64,000 nucleotides of DNA. Source: Morchella semilibera. Lineage: Eukaryota > Ascomycota > Pezizomycetes > Pezizales > Morchellaceae. Under the pieces are notes generated by a model. The model ran no database searches, was not told the origin of the DNA, and saw only the letters and a list, made by a program, of their open reading frames with translations. Positions 1 to 10,434 of the stretch are shown here, piece by piece. Numbering within the stretch: position 1 is the stretch's first letter; each line of letters begins with the position of its first letter. The DNA lies in the NCBI GenBank assembly GCA_009192285.1, contig CM018605.1:2273247-2337246 (forward strand), in the 5' to 3' direction. A program made the position numbers and the translations under genes.

Positions 1-312
1 AAAGAGAAGGATGGTAAGCTCGTATACGACGAGGAGAAGGGCGAATGGGTTCCTAAATGGGGTTACAAGGGTAGAAATAAAGATAGTGAAGGGGACTGGA
101 TCGTTGAAGTCGATGACAAGAAACTGAAGAAGACCGGTGAGGTGGGAGATATTGATCCAAGGTCCCTGAGCCGGGCAGAGAGAATAGAAAGGATCAAGAA
201 GAACGAGAGGCAGATGAAGAAGAACGAGAAGAGGGCTGTTGCAGGTGGAAAGGCATGGGCCCCTAAAAAGAACCCCGGTTTAAGGAGAGGTAAATTAGAT
301 CTAACGAAGTAA
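1..312 (+). CDS. RRS1: Ribosome biogenesis regulatory protein Rrs1, C-terminal part
   Basis: The window opens inside a coding exon in frame 1 that ends with TAA at 310-312, leaving 103 residues. The peptide carries the Rrs1 signature around WVPKWGYKGRNKDSEG followed by a WIVEVDDKK block, then a Lys/Arg-rich tail with repeated KKNERQ-type motifs and AWAPKKNPGLRRGK. Rrs1 is known to act with Rpf2 in recruiting the 5S RNP (5S rRNA, uL18, uL5) to pre-60S particles in the nucleolus; the basic tail is typical of the family. The start and N-terminal domain lie upstream of the window. No intron is seen in this part. Two more 60S assembly genes, NIP7 and PUF6, lie within 10 kb. Confidence 0.85.
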   Translation, partial: KEKDGKLVYDEEKGEWVPKWGYKGRNKDSEGDWIVEVDDKKLKKTGEVGDIDPRSLSRAERIERIKKNERQMKKNEKRAVAGGKAWAPKKNPGLRRGKLDLTK

Positions 313-1500
313 TGAGCTAGTCGGGTTAGGGTGTAATTCCTGTATATGTGTAATATTATTAGGGTTTTAATTCCTGATTACTGAGCTGAACTGAGATCAT
401 TGCCAAGTATCGATTACATACCTATCATCTGGCATGTAGGACAATATATGTAGTTCTAACCACGCACAACAATCAACCAGCCGGTTACTTATCCCCTGCT
501 CACAGATATTTGTCAACTCTCAGCAGCCCCGTGCTTGCTTTGCGATATTTCCTGAGCGACCCAGCTTATTCGCGATCGGATGTTAGCAAAATCCACGTAT
601 AATAATTGCAAGGTTAGGAGCTCTAAGAGACTTCTTTTAGTGACTACAGCAGACTCTCGATATAAGGATATTCGATATAGTGATATTCTCACCAAAAGAA
701 TATAATTTGCCGGTCCGCAATTGCCATTGTGTTAAGACCCTCTCACTTCGTATATATATATGAGGATAATTCGCTATAAGGATATATTTCTGGCCCCGAC
801 AGTATCCTTACAGTGAGATCGTACTGTGCATAGCTATATGTATGTTATACGCCTCTTCTCCTATACATGGGACGGCCAAACCAAGACCAAAGGTTATGTC
901 TGTGTATGTGTGTGACCCCTTCCCCAAGGAGACTATGTCTCTTGAATCCGTTAATCAACAAGTAGTTTTCTCCGGTTCATTGATTTGTGGCTGCAAACAG
1001 CAGCAATCTCACCGCAAAAGTGCTTTTAGAAATTAGGTCCAGTGTTGTAGTAAGCTTCTGTATTTAAAGAAATAGCTCAATTGTTAGTCTTGGTTCCCTG
1101 GCCCTGCAGTCAAATGTGGGATAGCAAGACCTAATTGCAGGAATTTCACATACTCCATAATTGTCTACATGGTCGAAAGGACAAATCAACCCCATCCCTT
1201 TGTGTTGCCCTTATTGTCCACAACGTATAATGTTCATTTTTAGTTGCAAATCGTTATGTATTTTTGTGGATCAGGATCCATTCTATCAGCTTATCGATAT
1301 ATAGGGATCCTGGCCGAATACGTATGGCTATACCGATATCTTAACAAAGGTAAGTACATGTAATCACCAGCAATCAATTTACCTAAATAAATACAAAAGT
1401 AAAATAGTTTAAAAGCTTAAGTACCATACCAGAAATTTAAATTAATATTGAATTAATTTGTTTAGGAGTACCGGAAACCTTGCAACATACCATCGCGGCC
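313..1500. other. Intergenic, AT-rich, no gene seen
   Basis: No supportable gene. The first 100-200 bp are probably the RRS1 3' UTR. The stretch is AT-rich with short direct repeats of the form GATATA/CTATAAGGATAT (about 655-790). Toward 1345-1475 there is an intron-like segment (gtaagtac...tttgtttag) that may belong to the degraded transposase described next. Confidence 0.5.
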
Positions 1501-2625
1501 ATGGCCACCTTCTTACCCTGACCTTAATCCTATTGAAGATACTTTACCGCCCGTCCGCATATCTGTATGAGACTAAATAAGGGCTCGATAGCATATAAAA
1601 GCCTGGTATAACCCTCATATTAAAATAGGACTTAATTGAGCCTGGTTTGGAGATTATACTGATATTTGGCACATAATTATAGCCGGATAGGGCTCAATTA
1701 ATAGTCTTTGGGAGAGAAGCGTGAATATAGATATAGGGATTAGGAAAATCTGTAAGCTTTTGAGGGTTAGGGTTAGGACTTAGCAGATATCAAACACGCA
1801 CGCCTTCCGTCTCTACACCTCCACACCTTCTTCACCTCCACACCTTCATCTCCACCTCTACCTCCACCTCTACGGCTTTATCTTCATCTTTACGGCTTCA
1901 TTTTCATCTCTACGGCTTCATCTTCATCTCTACGGCTTCATGTCTATGCCTTTATCTACGCCCCCGCTGCAATTGAACATCATCGTCCAGACATGAGCTA
2001 ACTGGTGAAAAAGGCTGTGAATCCAGCGAATCCATCACCCAATTAGGCGAATCTATTGGGACCAGCATCCAATCCAGCGGTTTCAGCGCCCAATCCAGCG
2101 AATCCAGCACCCAATCTAGCAAATCTGGCACCCAATCAAGCAGTACCAACCAAGCAGCGAACCAAGTAGGCATTACAGGCAGGTAAGCAGGCAGGCAGGC
2201 AGGCACGGCAGGAAGGTAAGCAGGTAGGAAAGGTTGCTAGTAGAGGGTAAATGTACATATTAAATAGAGAAATAATAGAAAGTTTTATTTGTGAAATTCA
2301 CCTATGCCAGAAGGAGTGTGAATACTCGCCTGCCTGCGCATCCAGATTTTTCACCGAATAAAATAACCCTTTTATAGGCATTATCACATATACTAAGGCT
2401 GAATATATATAACCCTTAGGGCAAACAGGGCGTTTCAAGGACCCTATAAAGATTATACGGGTTAATATCAAATAATGGTTAATTGATGATTACATGAGTG
2501 TCAATTAATCCTCATACAGATATGCGGACGGGCGGTAATGTATCTGGAACACCCTAAAGAACTGGCTTAGTCAGAGAAATCCAAGACCTAAAAGTAAAAC
2601 TGAGAGTGGTAGATGCTGGGGCACA
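1485..2625 (+). pseudogene. Tc1/mariner-type transposase relic, split by an inserted element
   Basis: Positions 1502-1540 translate to a WPPSYPDLNPIED block, which is the conserved region around the last catalytic acidic residue of Tc1/mariner DDE transposases (family pattern WPPYSPDLNPIE). The reading resumes at about 2541-2590 with IWNTLKNWLSQRNPR, the residues expected to follow. Removing the intervening element plus one TA copy rejoins GAAGA-TA-TCTGG in frame as E-D-I-W. Only the C-terminal part can be recognised; upstream and downstream sequence has decayed, with no long open frame, so this copy cannot encode an active enzyme. The exact outer limits are uncertain. Confidence 0.7.
1542..2540. 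mobile_element. 999-bp non-autonomous TA-flanked inverted-repeat element
   Basis: Terminal inverted repeats of 30 bp (1542-1571 and 2511-2540, one mismatch) run from CTTTACCGCCCGTCCGCATA at the left end. Each end is flanked by TA (1540-1541 and 2541-2542), the target duplication of the Tc1/mariner superfamily. The inside holds no transposase. It contains low-complexity sequence: a CTACGGCTTCAT-type repeat (about 1865-1940), repeats around AATCCAGC (about 2030-2160), a GCAGGCAG run (about 2185-2215), and a short TTAGGGTTAGG telomere-like stretch (about 1763). It looks like a non-autonomous derivative (a large MITE) that filled up with simple sequence. Confidence 0.8.
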
Positions 2626-3162
2626 TACTCGCTGGTAAATTATAAGGCTGGTTGCCCGTTAAGTTTTATATTCGCCATAGCGCCTCAAACCCCGCCCGCT
2701 TACTATACTATGCAGCCTTAGCCCATACACGAGAACCCATCATACTATTGCGAGTTATCAAAAATAATGGGACGCACTGGGAAGACAGAGCTGCTCAACG
2801 AACACTGCGACACTCACCCCGACCCCGTAGGTTCCAATGAACACAGTGCTAAATCTAATATAGTTCGAGTCTCTGATATTTATTATTACAATTTACGTTT
2901 GTCGCTTCTTCCCGGTTGCGTCTCATTATTTTTGACAACTCGCAGTACATGTATTCAGAACGGGCTCTTTATAGCATGGGTTGAGTTGATAATTGACTTA
3001 GTTGTGGGTCGCGGGGTGCGGTTGACGTTGTCTAAGTCAATCATGCCTAACAGGCTAGGGTTAGGGCTCTAGCGCGACATTATCCCGAGGAACCTTATCC
3101 CCGCACACCCCTCCATATAATGAGTTAAACATCTCTAAAATTCACCAATCAACGCTTTCACG
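2626..3162. other. Intergenic, no gene seen; upstream region of the SDR gene
   Basis: Remaining decayed sequence next to the transposase relic, then about 100 bp that probably includes the SDR promoter and 5' UTR. No convincing coding signal was found; short open frames here lack any family resemblance. Confidence 0.5.
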
Positions 3163-4007
3163 ATGCCCTCTAGCTCCATTTTTGACCTCACAGGGAAAAC
3201 CGCCCTGTGCACCGGCGGAACCCGTGGCATTGGCCAAGCTATGGCCGTTGCTCTAGCTGAAGCTGGCGCAGATATAATTCTTGTGCAGGTATATATTATT
3301 GTGGTTTAATATTATCTAGGTCGATATTAACCTCACAGTAGAGGGATACTTCAAACACGGCGACTCAATCAACTATCCAGGCTCTCGGCAAATACTGCAA
3401 GGTTGTTATCGCTGATCTATCCTCGGCGGAATCTGTTTCTGCGCTCATTCCTGCCCTTACTGCCGATCCCTCAAAGCTGCCGAACGGACGTATAGATATT
3501 CTCTTAAACAGTGCTGGCATCCAACGTCGCCACCCTTCTCATAAATTCCCGGAGGGTGATTGGAATGAAGTTCTTCAAACAAATCTCTCGACGGTTTTTG
3601 TTCTCTGCCGTGACATTGGGAACTACTGGCTCAGCCCATCGCCTCCTATGCGAGGACGCATCATAAATATTGCATCTCTTCTCTCCTTCCAAGGAGGGTT
3701 GACAGTTCCAGCATATTCTGCCTCAAAGGGTGGTGTGTTGCAGCTGACAAAAGCCCTCAGTAACGAATGGGCCGGTAGGGGAATTGGTGTCAATTGCATC
3801 GCACCGGGATATATCGCGACAGACATGAATACGGCTTTGATTAATGATCAGACTAGAGCGAAGCAAATTATGGATCGTATTCCTGCTGGGAGGTGGGGTA
3901 ACCCGGATGATTTCAAGGGGCCAGTGGTTTTTTTGGCGTCCGAAAAAGCGAGTGGATACGTAAGCGGGGAGTGCTTGGTTGTTGATGGAGGATGGATGGG
4001 AAGGTAG
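3163..4007 (+). CDS. Short-chain dehydrogenase/reductase, KduD-like
   Basis: Two exons, 3163-3288 and 3342-4007, joined in phase 0 across a 53-bp intron (branch ATTAAC), give 263 residues, a normal classical SDR length. The nucleotide-binding motif is TGGTRGIG near residues 17-24; NSAGIQRR replaces the usual NNAG; the catalytic Ser lies in NIASLLSF; the active-site YSASK (Tyr-x-x-x-Lys) follows. The C-terminus has the typical [14 protein letters not shown]. The closest family I recognise is 2-deoxy-D-gluconate / 2-dehydro-3-deoxy-D-gluconate dehydrogenase (KduD-like), NAD(P)-dependent and probably cytosolic; the substrate is inference. It stands alone between repeat tracts, so context does not help. 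Confidence 0.88.
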
Positions 4008-4401
4008 GTAAATCGGTGTGTTTTCCATGTAAACCCCCGCCTGCGTGTGGACTATTATCTATAGGTGGAAAATTATATAGAATTGCGACTTGTGCTAGAT
4101 TTACTGGATAGGTAGTACTGTAAGAAGGTATGAGTAGAGGCTAGAAGATTTCCCCTTAAGACCTAAGTATATACCTTATCATTTTACTACGTTGAGGATA
4201 TATCGAGAGTTGATTCCCGAGCCTACTCCTCTTGACTTCCAGAGCGGCCTCAACCTTGGGGAAATCCATTTCTAACCTAGCATTAACAGAAGAAGTAAAA
4301 TCCTAATACATAGGGAAGATTAATTAGCAGAGTATTATGAAATGTAATCTAAGTTGCATGAAGATTTGAACACCTTATGAGTACCTCTGCTTTAGTTAGG
4401 C
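4008..4401. other. Intergenic, no gene seen
   Basis: Probable SDR 3' UTR followed by non-coding sequence up to a MITE. No coding or RNA feature recognised. Confidence 0.5.
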
Positions 4402-4403
4402 TA

Positions 4404-4610
4404 TCCCTTAAACCGTCAGGCTGAATCGAAATGAGAGGTACTCAAACCCTTTATGGTAATCGTGACGAAACCAACGCCAGAGGGTGGGATCTGTAGTTGT
4501 TAGCATGCGTGATAGGTTGTAGCAGCTTCCAATTCTGTGCGATACTTATATCACGGTTACCATAAAGGGTTTGAGTACCTCGTTGCAATTTGGCCTGACG
4601 GTTTAAGGGA
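4404..4610. mobile_element. 207-bp hairpin MITE with TA target duplication
   Basis: Two arms of about 60 bp (4404-4465 and 4549-4610) are inverted copies. The outer 18 bp, TCCCTTAAACCGTCAGGC, match exactly, and an inner 29-bp block beginning GGTACTCAAACCC has one mismatch. TA flanks both ends (4402-4403 and 4611-4612). The 83-bp loop carries no open frame. TA duplication and outer TCCCTTA place it with Tc1/mariner-like MITEs; the 18307-18463 element has related ends. Confidence 0.85.
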
Positions 4611-5079
4611 TACAGCGTGTAGCATATCTGCCGCGTGTGTATATACAAGTACATGTACTTATATAGTACATGTAAGTATGTGCATACATGTATCCATCTA
4701 GGGATGGAACTACATGTAGGTTTTGTTGAACTTTCCAGTTCCAGGGGAATCATGCTAACTTTGCACAGGGCCGGGTCAATAAATTCGAAGGCTACAGATA
4801 CATGTACCTTAAGGGGCATAATGGCCTCGAGTGATTTTATATGATTATTGCGGTTACCCGGGTTGGCTGACTACATAACTATTTCATTTAGGGTACAGGG
4901 CTACCAGCCATTAGGATTAATGCCTCGTCCGCTCCTCTCTACCACAATCATCTCTGTTCAGACATCCTTGAATCCGACCTCCATCGGCGACCTCCATCAA
5001 TCCATCATCAGCATCTATCCATTTTTATATACAATCATCCTATTGTCATTCTTGAAGCACACCAAAGAGGGAATTTAAT
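4611..5079. other. Intergenic; promoter side of RPT2
   Basis: Contains a cluster of TACATGTA palindromes (about 4649, 4670, 4687, 4711 and 4799). No gene recognised. The last 150 bp probably hold the RPT2 promoter and 5' UTR. Confidence 0.5.
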
Positions 5080-6785
5080 ATGGTAGGTGACCTTGAAGAG
5101 GTGGTACCTGAGATTACCGGAACTCAGCGTTATCAGCTGCATCAAGGGTTTTAAGGTAGCCAGAAGCTCTAGAGGCTGATATGTTTCATATAGGGTAGCG
5201 CACAGTCTGGTATGGGTGGTCCTCCCTCCGGGGACCAAAACGATAAGTCACAGGATAAGAAAGTAATTATCCTTTTCCGCTGCCGTTCCCACAGCCCTCG
5301 CTCCCTGTTTCCATCACTGGAGTCCATCAAATTGTCATTTGCCAACAGACAAGACGTGCTAACAGCTCAACAGAAGGAAAAGCCAAAGTACGAACCCCCA
5401 CCACCAACTACCCGTGTTGGCCGCCGCAAACGCCGCGCAAACGCCGGCCCCGATGCTGCTAGCAAGCTTCCAACAGTGTTCCCAAATGCACGATGTAAAT
5501 TAAAACTATTGCGTATGGAACGTATCAAGGACCACTTGCTCCTCGAGGAGGAGTTTGTACAGAACCAGGAGCAGCTGCGCCGGAATAAGGGCGAGAAGGG
5601 TGGCCTAGAACAGAGGCAAGAGGAGGAACGAAGCCGTGTCGATGATATGCGAGGAAGTCCTATGGGTGTAGGTAACTTGGAGGAAATGATTGATGATGAC
5701 CATGCGATTGTTTCTTCCGCAACCGGGCCTGAGTGCGACACCTCCCCCACAACGAAGCTTTGATATGGTTCAAGTCACGCTAACAAGTAAATAGATACTA
5801 CGTCTCCATTATGTCTTTTGTCGACAAGGACCTTCTTGAACCCGGTTGTTCTGTTCTCCTTCACCACAAAACTGTCTCAATTGTCGGTGTCCTTACAGAA
5901 GAGTCGGATCCTTTGATTTCGGTTATGAAGCTCGACAAAGCCCCCACGGAGTCATATGCAGATATTGGTGGTCTAGAAACGCAGATTCAGGAGGTTCGCG
6001 AAGCTGTCGAGCTACCACTACTTCACCCTGAGCTATATGAGGAAATGGGTATCAAGCCTCCAAAGGGTGTTATTCTATACGGAGCTCCAGGGACCGGAAA
6101 GACTCTTCTCGCCAAGGCCGTAGCAAACCAAACGTCCGCCACCTTCCTACGTATTGTTGGTTCTGAGCTTATCCAAAAATACCTCGGTGATGGACCTCGT
6201 CTTTGTCGTCAAATTTTCCAGGTAGCTGCTGAGCATGCACCCAGCATCGTATTCATTGATGAGATTGATGCCATCGGTACTAAACGTTACGACTCAACAA
6301 GTGGAGGCGAGAGGGAAGTACAAAGGACTATGTTGGAGCTTCTAAATCAACTTGACGGTTTCGATGACAGGGGCGACGTCAAGGTTATCATGGCCACAAA
6401 CAAGATCGAGACCCTAGATCCTGCGTTAATTAGGCCTGGGCGAATTGATCGTAAGATCTTATTTGAGAACCCAGATCGTAAGTTTGCACCCCAGAAGAGC
6501 TAGATTGCGACAAAGCCACTAATACCTTCTACAGAAAATACAAAGCGAAAGATTTTTACTCTCCACACCTCAAAAATGTCCCTCAGCAGCGATGTAGATT
6601 TGGAGGAGTTCATCAATCAGAAGGACGATCTCTCAGGCGCCGATATCAAAGCAATCTGCACTGAGGCTGGTCTGCTCGCGCTGAGGGAGAGGAGGATGAG
6701 GGTACAAATGGCAGATTTCAGGACTGCTAGGGAAAGGGTCTTGAAGACTAAGAATGAGAGTGAGCCGGAGGGTTTGTACCTGTAG
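5080..6785 (+). CDS. RPT2: 26S proteasome regulatory ATPase subunit Rpt2 (S4)
   Basis: Five exons: 5080-5082, 5194-5262, 5374-5732, 5795-6477, 6535-6785; phases close to give 454 residues. Rpt2 is one of six AAA+ ATPases in the base of the 26S proteasome that unfold substrates and open the 20S gate. The first exon is only the ATG; exon 2 begins with Gly, giving MGSAQSG, the family's N-myristoylation start. Next come a [17 protein letters not shown] basic stretch, a coiled coil with [14 protein letters not shown], Walker A GAPGTGKT, Walker B IVFIDEID and the second-region RPGRIDRKI. The C-terminus is LYL, the HbYX tail that docks into the 20S ring. All conserved motifs are present. It converges on NIP7, 268 bp away. 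Confidence 0.96.
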
Positions 6786-7053
6786 GCGTTTTAGCCAGGC
6801 GTCCGAGCACAAACATGAGAATTTGATGATGATTAATACATTCTTTCCACTGTTGTGAATCATAGCACTCTTTGTCAATACCAAGCAAGTATTCTTCTGT
6901 ATCAACTCCCTCCCCATCAGATGCGAAGTTTAATATTTATTGAGTCCGGTTGATTGTAATTTTCTTTGAGTGATATTATTTACAAGGTAACCAACCATAA
7001 ATGATAGAACGCCGTGTGCATCAATTTTTAAAGTTTTAGCATTTATCTTAGAT

Positions 7054-7709
7054 TTAAAACAACGTATCTTCCTGCGAAATGTTAGAGACACAACACATGC
7101 TCGGAACCTGAGCCGGGTACATACGTCTCTCAGATACTCTCCAACGTCGGCTTGCCTAAAGGTCGTAATACCAGTAGGATCAAGTCTCCTGACCTCGGCG
7201 GTCGATCTCGCAGTTACTCCGAATCCCTAAGGCTATTATCAGCATCAAACTTCACTCCCGAAAAGAGGCTCTGGAAAAAAACAAACCAATGGTGTATCAT
7301 TCATTGAGTAAACAACAACTCCCTGGTGCTCTGGTGTATCCTCGCTGATCCTGCCAACATGTGCCTTGACGACATTATTCCCATACAGGAACGGCATTTC
7401 TCCGTTGGGCTTCACCCAGACCTTGTACTTCGCATGCTCCGCGATATGGCTCAGCGCTGTGATATGAAGTTTGAACTTCCCGGTCTTGGTGAATTTTCCC
7501 AGACAGGTTCCAAGAGAGAGGAGACTGTCACGAGCAACAGAGGTGGCTAGCTTTGCGATCGATTCGCGGACATAGTAAACTCGATCCCTCTGGATGCGGA
7601 AGCAGTGATGGTCGTCGGGTCGGTCAATTAAGTGAGTGATATTACGGCCAATATAGTTCGCAAGCTTCTCGAAGAGGCGCTCGGTCTCGGTATCAGTGAG
7701 GGGGCGCAT
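7054..7709 (-). CDS. NIP7: 60S ribosome subunit biogenesis protein Nip7
   Basis: Three exons on the minus strand: 7709-7287, 7226-7125 and 7071-7054, 180 residues, the normal Nip7 length. The last exon is only 18 nt and encodes EDTLF plus stop. Nip7 is a PUA-domain protein that binds pre-rRNA with Nop8/Nop53-type partners and is needed for 27S rRNA processing in the nucleolus. Recognised blocks are [21 protein letters not shown] at the start, [13 protein letters not shown], the [11 protein letters not shown]-like [15 protein letters not shown] and, in the PUA half, [18 protein letters not shown] and [20 protein letters not shown]. It is transcribed divergently from PUF6 with 221 bp between the start codons. 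Confidence 0.95.
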
Positions 7710-7930
7710 TTTGAGATTTGGGGCTTTCTGGCGGGTTGTCTATCGCTGGGGCGTTTTTTTTTTTTTTTTGAAGTTTTGTTTGCGGCTCTGTTTGGACAGG
7801 GTAACAAGCTATTTGTACCAATACTTGGCTCGAAATTTTCCTGGGGCATGGATTATCACAGTGGGACTTTTGAACTGTTTTGTTACACCGTGCTTTTTTA
7901 TATTTCATCCGCTAAGCTAGACGACAGACA
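7710..7930. promoter_or_regulatory. Shared divergent promoter of NIP7 and PUF6
   Basis: Only 221 bp separate the two start codons, so both promoters must lie here. The region contains an uninterrupted T tract (about 7755-7769), a poly(dA:dT) run of the kind that excludes nucleosomes at fungal ribosome-biogenesis promoters. Both products are 60S assembly factors, so co-regulation is a reasonable inference. Confidence 0.6.
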
Positions 7931-10335
7931 ATGGCAGCACCAAAACGGAAACAGGATAACTACCCCGCGGCCAGCAAAAAGCCAAAACATGGGAAAGAAC
8001 CTACCAAAAAAAGCGCTGAATATGGCGAAACTAAGAAGACCAAAAAGGGCCTTGCTATTGGTGCGCCAAAGTCAAAGCTAGCATTAAACGTGGAGTCCGA
8101 CAGCATCGAATTAGACGACGACGACGACGACGCGCCTGTAGAGGGAGAGGGAAGTAACGAAATGGACACTGAAGGGAAAGCGGATGCGAGCGCTGAGGCT
8201 GAAACTGGAAATGGGTGTAAGTGGATTTTGGGTATCTTGTTAGACTGGAATCAAATTAGAGAAAACTAATGTAATTGTTCCCTTGATAGCCTCGAAATCC
8301 AAGGAGGCGCATGCAGAGCAGAAACGCCTTGCAGCGGAACGCAAACAAGCGAAGCCATTTGGAAACATCCTCATTAGAGGGAAAAAGATATGGGAACAAA
8401 TCAGAAGACGGCAATTACCTGCCGCCGAACGAAAGGGACTTATTGAAGAGTTGTCAAATCTAATCAAAGGAAACGTGAAAGAGCTAGTCTTCAAGCACGA
8501 TGCTTCCAGGATTGTGCAGACTGCATTGAAATATGGAGACAAGAAGACGAAGGAAAACATCACACTTGAGCTGAAGGGAACATATGTTGCGTTGGCACAA
8601 AGTAAGGCACTAATATTCCATCTAGAGAAACACGATCATTGACTTGATAATTTAGGTAGCTACGGGAAGTACATGGTGGTCAAGCTCATGCATTACGGCT
8701 CCCCCGAAATGAAGAAGATGGTTGTAGAAGAGTTCTACGGGAGCGTACGAAAGCTGATCAAGCATCGTGAGGCATCCTTTGTTATTGAAGATTGCTTCCG
8801 GGAATATGCTACCCCAGCGCAAAAGGCAATGCTTCTCCGCGAATTTTACGGTGTTGAATTTGCTATTTTCAAGGATGAAAAAGATACTACGACATCATTG
8901 AAGGATATTCTCGAGAAAATGCCCGATAAGAGGGCCGTTATTATGAAGTCTTTATTTGACCTCATCTCTGGCGTGGTAGAGAAGGGTGCTGTGTTTTTCA
9001 CAATTGTCCACAGGGCCATGTTGGAATATATTTCCAATGCTAAGATTAGCACCCCAGAAGTAACCGAGTTCATCGAACTAGTAAAGGAGCACGTGCATGA
9101 TATTGCATTTACGAAGGATGGCACTCAGGTTGTTATGCAATGTTTGGCTCTAGGAACTGCAAAGGTATAGGGGATAACCGCTTGTAAAACTATCGGCAAA
9201 AACACTGACATCAAGCAGGACCGAAAAGTAATGATAAAACAACTCAAGCCAGTCACTATGCAGCTTGCTACAAGCGAAGTAGCTTACCTAGTCCTCATAG
9301 CAATATTCGAAACTGTGGACGACACTGTCCTCGTGGCCAAGTCCCTGCTGCCTGAGTTCCAGTCAAACTTCAATAATCTTGCAATCGATAAGTTCGGCCG
9401 GATCGCTGCGCTATATCCTTTTGCAGGGCGCAAACCCAGGCTCCTCCCACCTTCGGCACTTCCTCTCCTCAAAGAGATTGACGAGCTTCGCCAAACGACT
9501 AGGTACGTCAAGAGTTGATATGCCCGCTTAACCAAGTTCTTGAGCACATCTAAGTATCTTTCTCTGACGTGGTATCCCAATTTACAGTAAGAAATGCCCT
9601 GAAACGCGCCAGGCTGAGTTGAGAAACCACTTTTCCCCTGTCCTAATAGAGGGAATTACCGGAAACGCCGAGGATCTGTGTGCCAACTCGTTTGGGTGCC
9701 AGTTTATCACTGAGACACTTTTGGGAGCCACTTGTAAGCCACATGATTCTTCATCAAATACTCGAATTAAGCTCTTTCTATGGCTAATACCAACTCGATT
9801 TGCCTATCTGCAGGTGATAAGTCCACAACGCTAGAAAAAATTACTAAGCAAGTAGCAGGCGACCCAACCACCGAAGGCCATATCGTGGGCACGGCCTTTG
9901 GTGGCAGGATGCTAAAGACTCTTGTAGCGGGTGGTCATTACAATTCTGAAGAAAAGAAGGTTGAAGGTACGTTACTGTTACGCCAACAATAACCTTACCC
10001 TACTAACTTTGCTGGTTCCATTTACTTTTTCATTTGCGCGATTCTCCTTCCTCAATTAGGAAAAAAAAAATGCTAATTTGCTCCGGATTTTTCCAGTTGT
10101 CACGCCACCAATTAATTTCCACAATCTTCTTTACCCCAAAATCAAGCCTCACCTTCTTTTCTGGGCAACGGGTGCAGGATCGTTTATCGTGGTTGGGTTG
10201 CTCGAAGCAGAAGGCTTTGAGCACGGATCCGATCTACGCAAGGAGCTAAAAGAGAACAAATCAATGGCGAGGCTGAAATCTGCAGCTGAAGAGGGAAACA
10301 AAGGATCCAGCGTCATCCTTAAGGCTCTAAAGTAA
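7931..10335 (+). CDS. PUF6: Pumilio-family protein Puf6
   Basis: Seven exons: 7931-8216, 8290-8601, 8656-9164, 9219-9502, 9588-9733, 9814-9966, 10097-10335; 642 residues, close to the roughly 656 of yeast Puf6. The N-terminus is Lys-rich (nuclear/nucleolar targeting) with an acidic ELDDDDDDAPVEGEG patch near residue 60. From exon 2 the Puf6/PUM3 repeat fold begins, with KELVFKHDASRIVQTALKYG, GKYMVVKLMHYGS and HDIAFTKDGTQVVMQCLALG as successive Pumilio-like repeats. Puf6 works with Loc1 in pre-60S assembly and in ASH1 mRNA repression in yeast. The divergent partner NIP7 is in the same process. A small MITE begins 10 bp after the stop codon. Confidence 0.94.
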
Positions 10336-10344
10336 ATATATATA

Positions 10345-10434
10345 CTCGGGTCAAGCAAGAACCTGAACATAAAAACGCGCTAGCAGGGGTCAAATTGGTT
10401 GCTACCAAAAAATGTTCTTCTTGCCTGACCCGGG
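10345..10434. mobile_element. 90-bp MITE in the PUF6 3' region
   Basis: The left end CTCGGGTCAAGCAAGAA (10345) and the inverted right end reading CCCGGGTCAGGCAAGAA (from 10434) match with two differences, then continue into GAACAT on both sides after a 3-nt gap. TA flanks both ends (10343-10344 and 10435-10436). It starts 10 bp past the PUF6 stop, so it probably forms a hairpin in that mRNA's 3' UTR. Confidence 0.7.
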
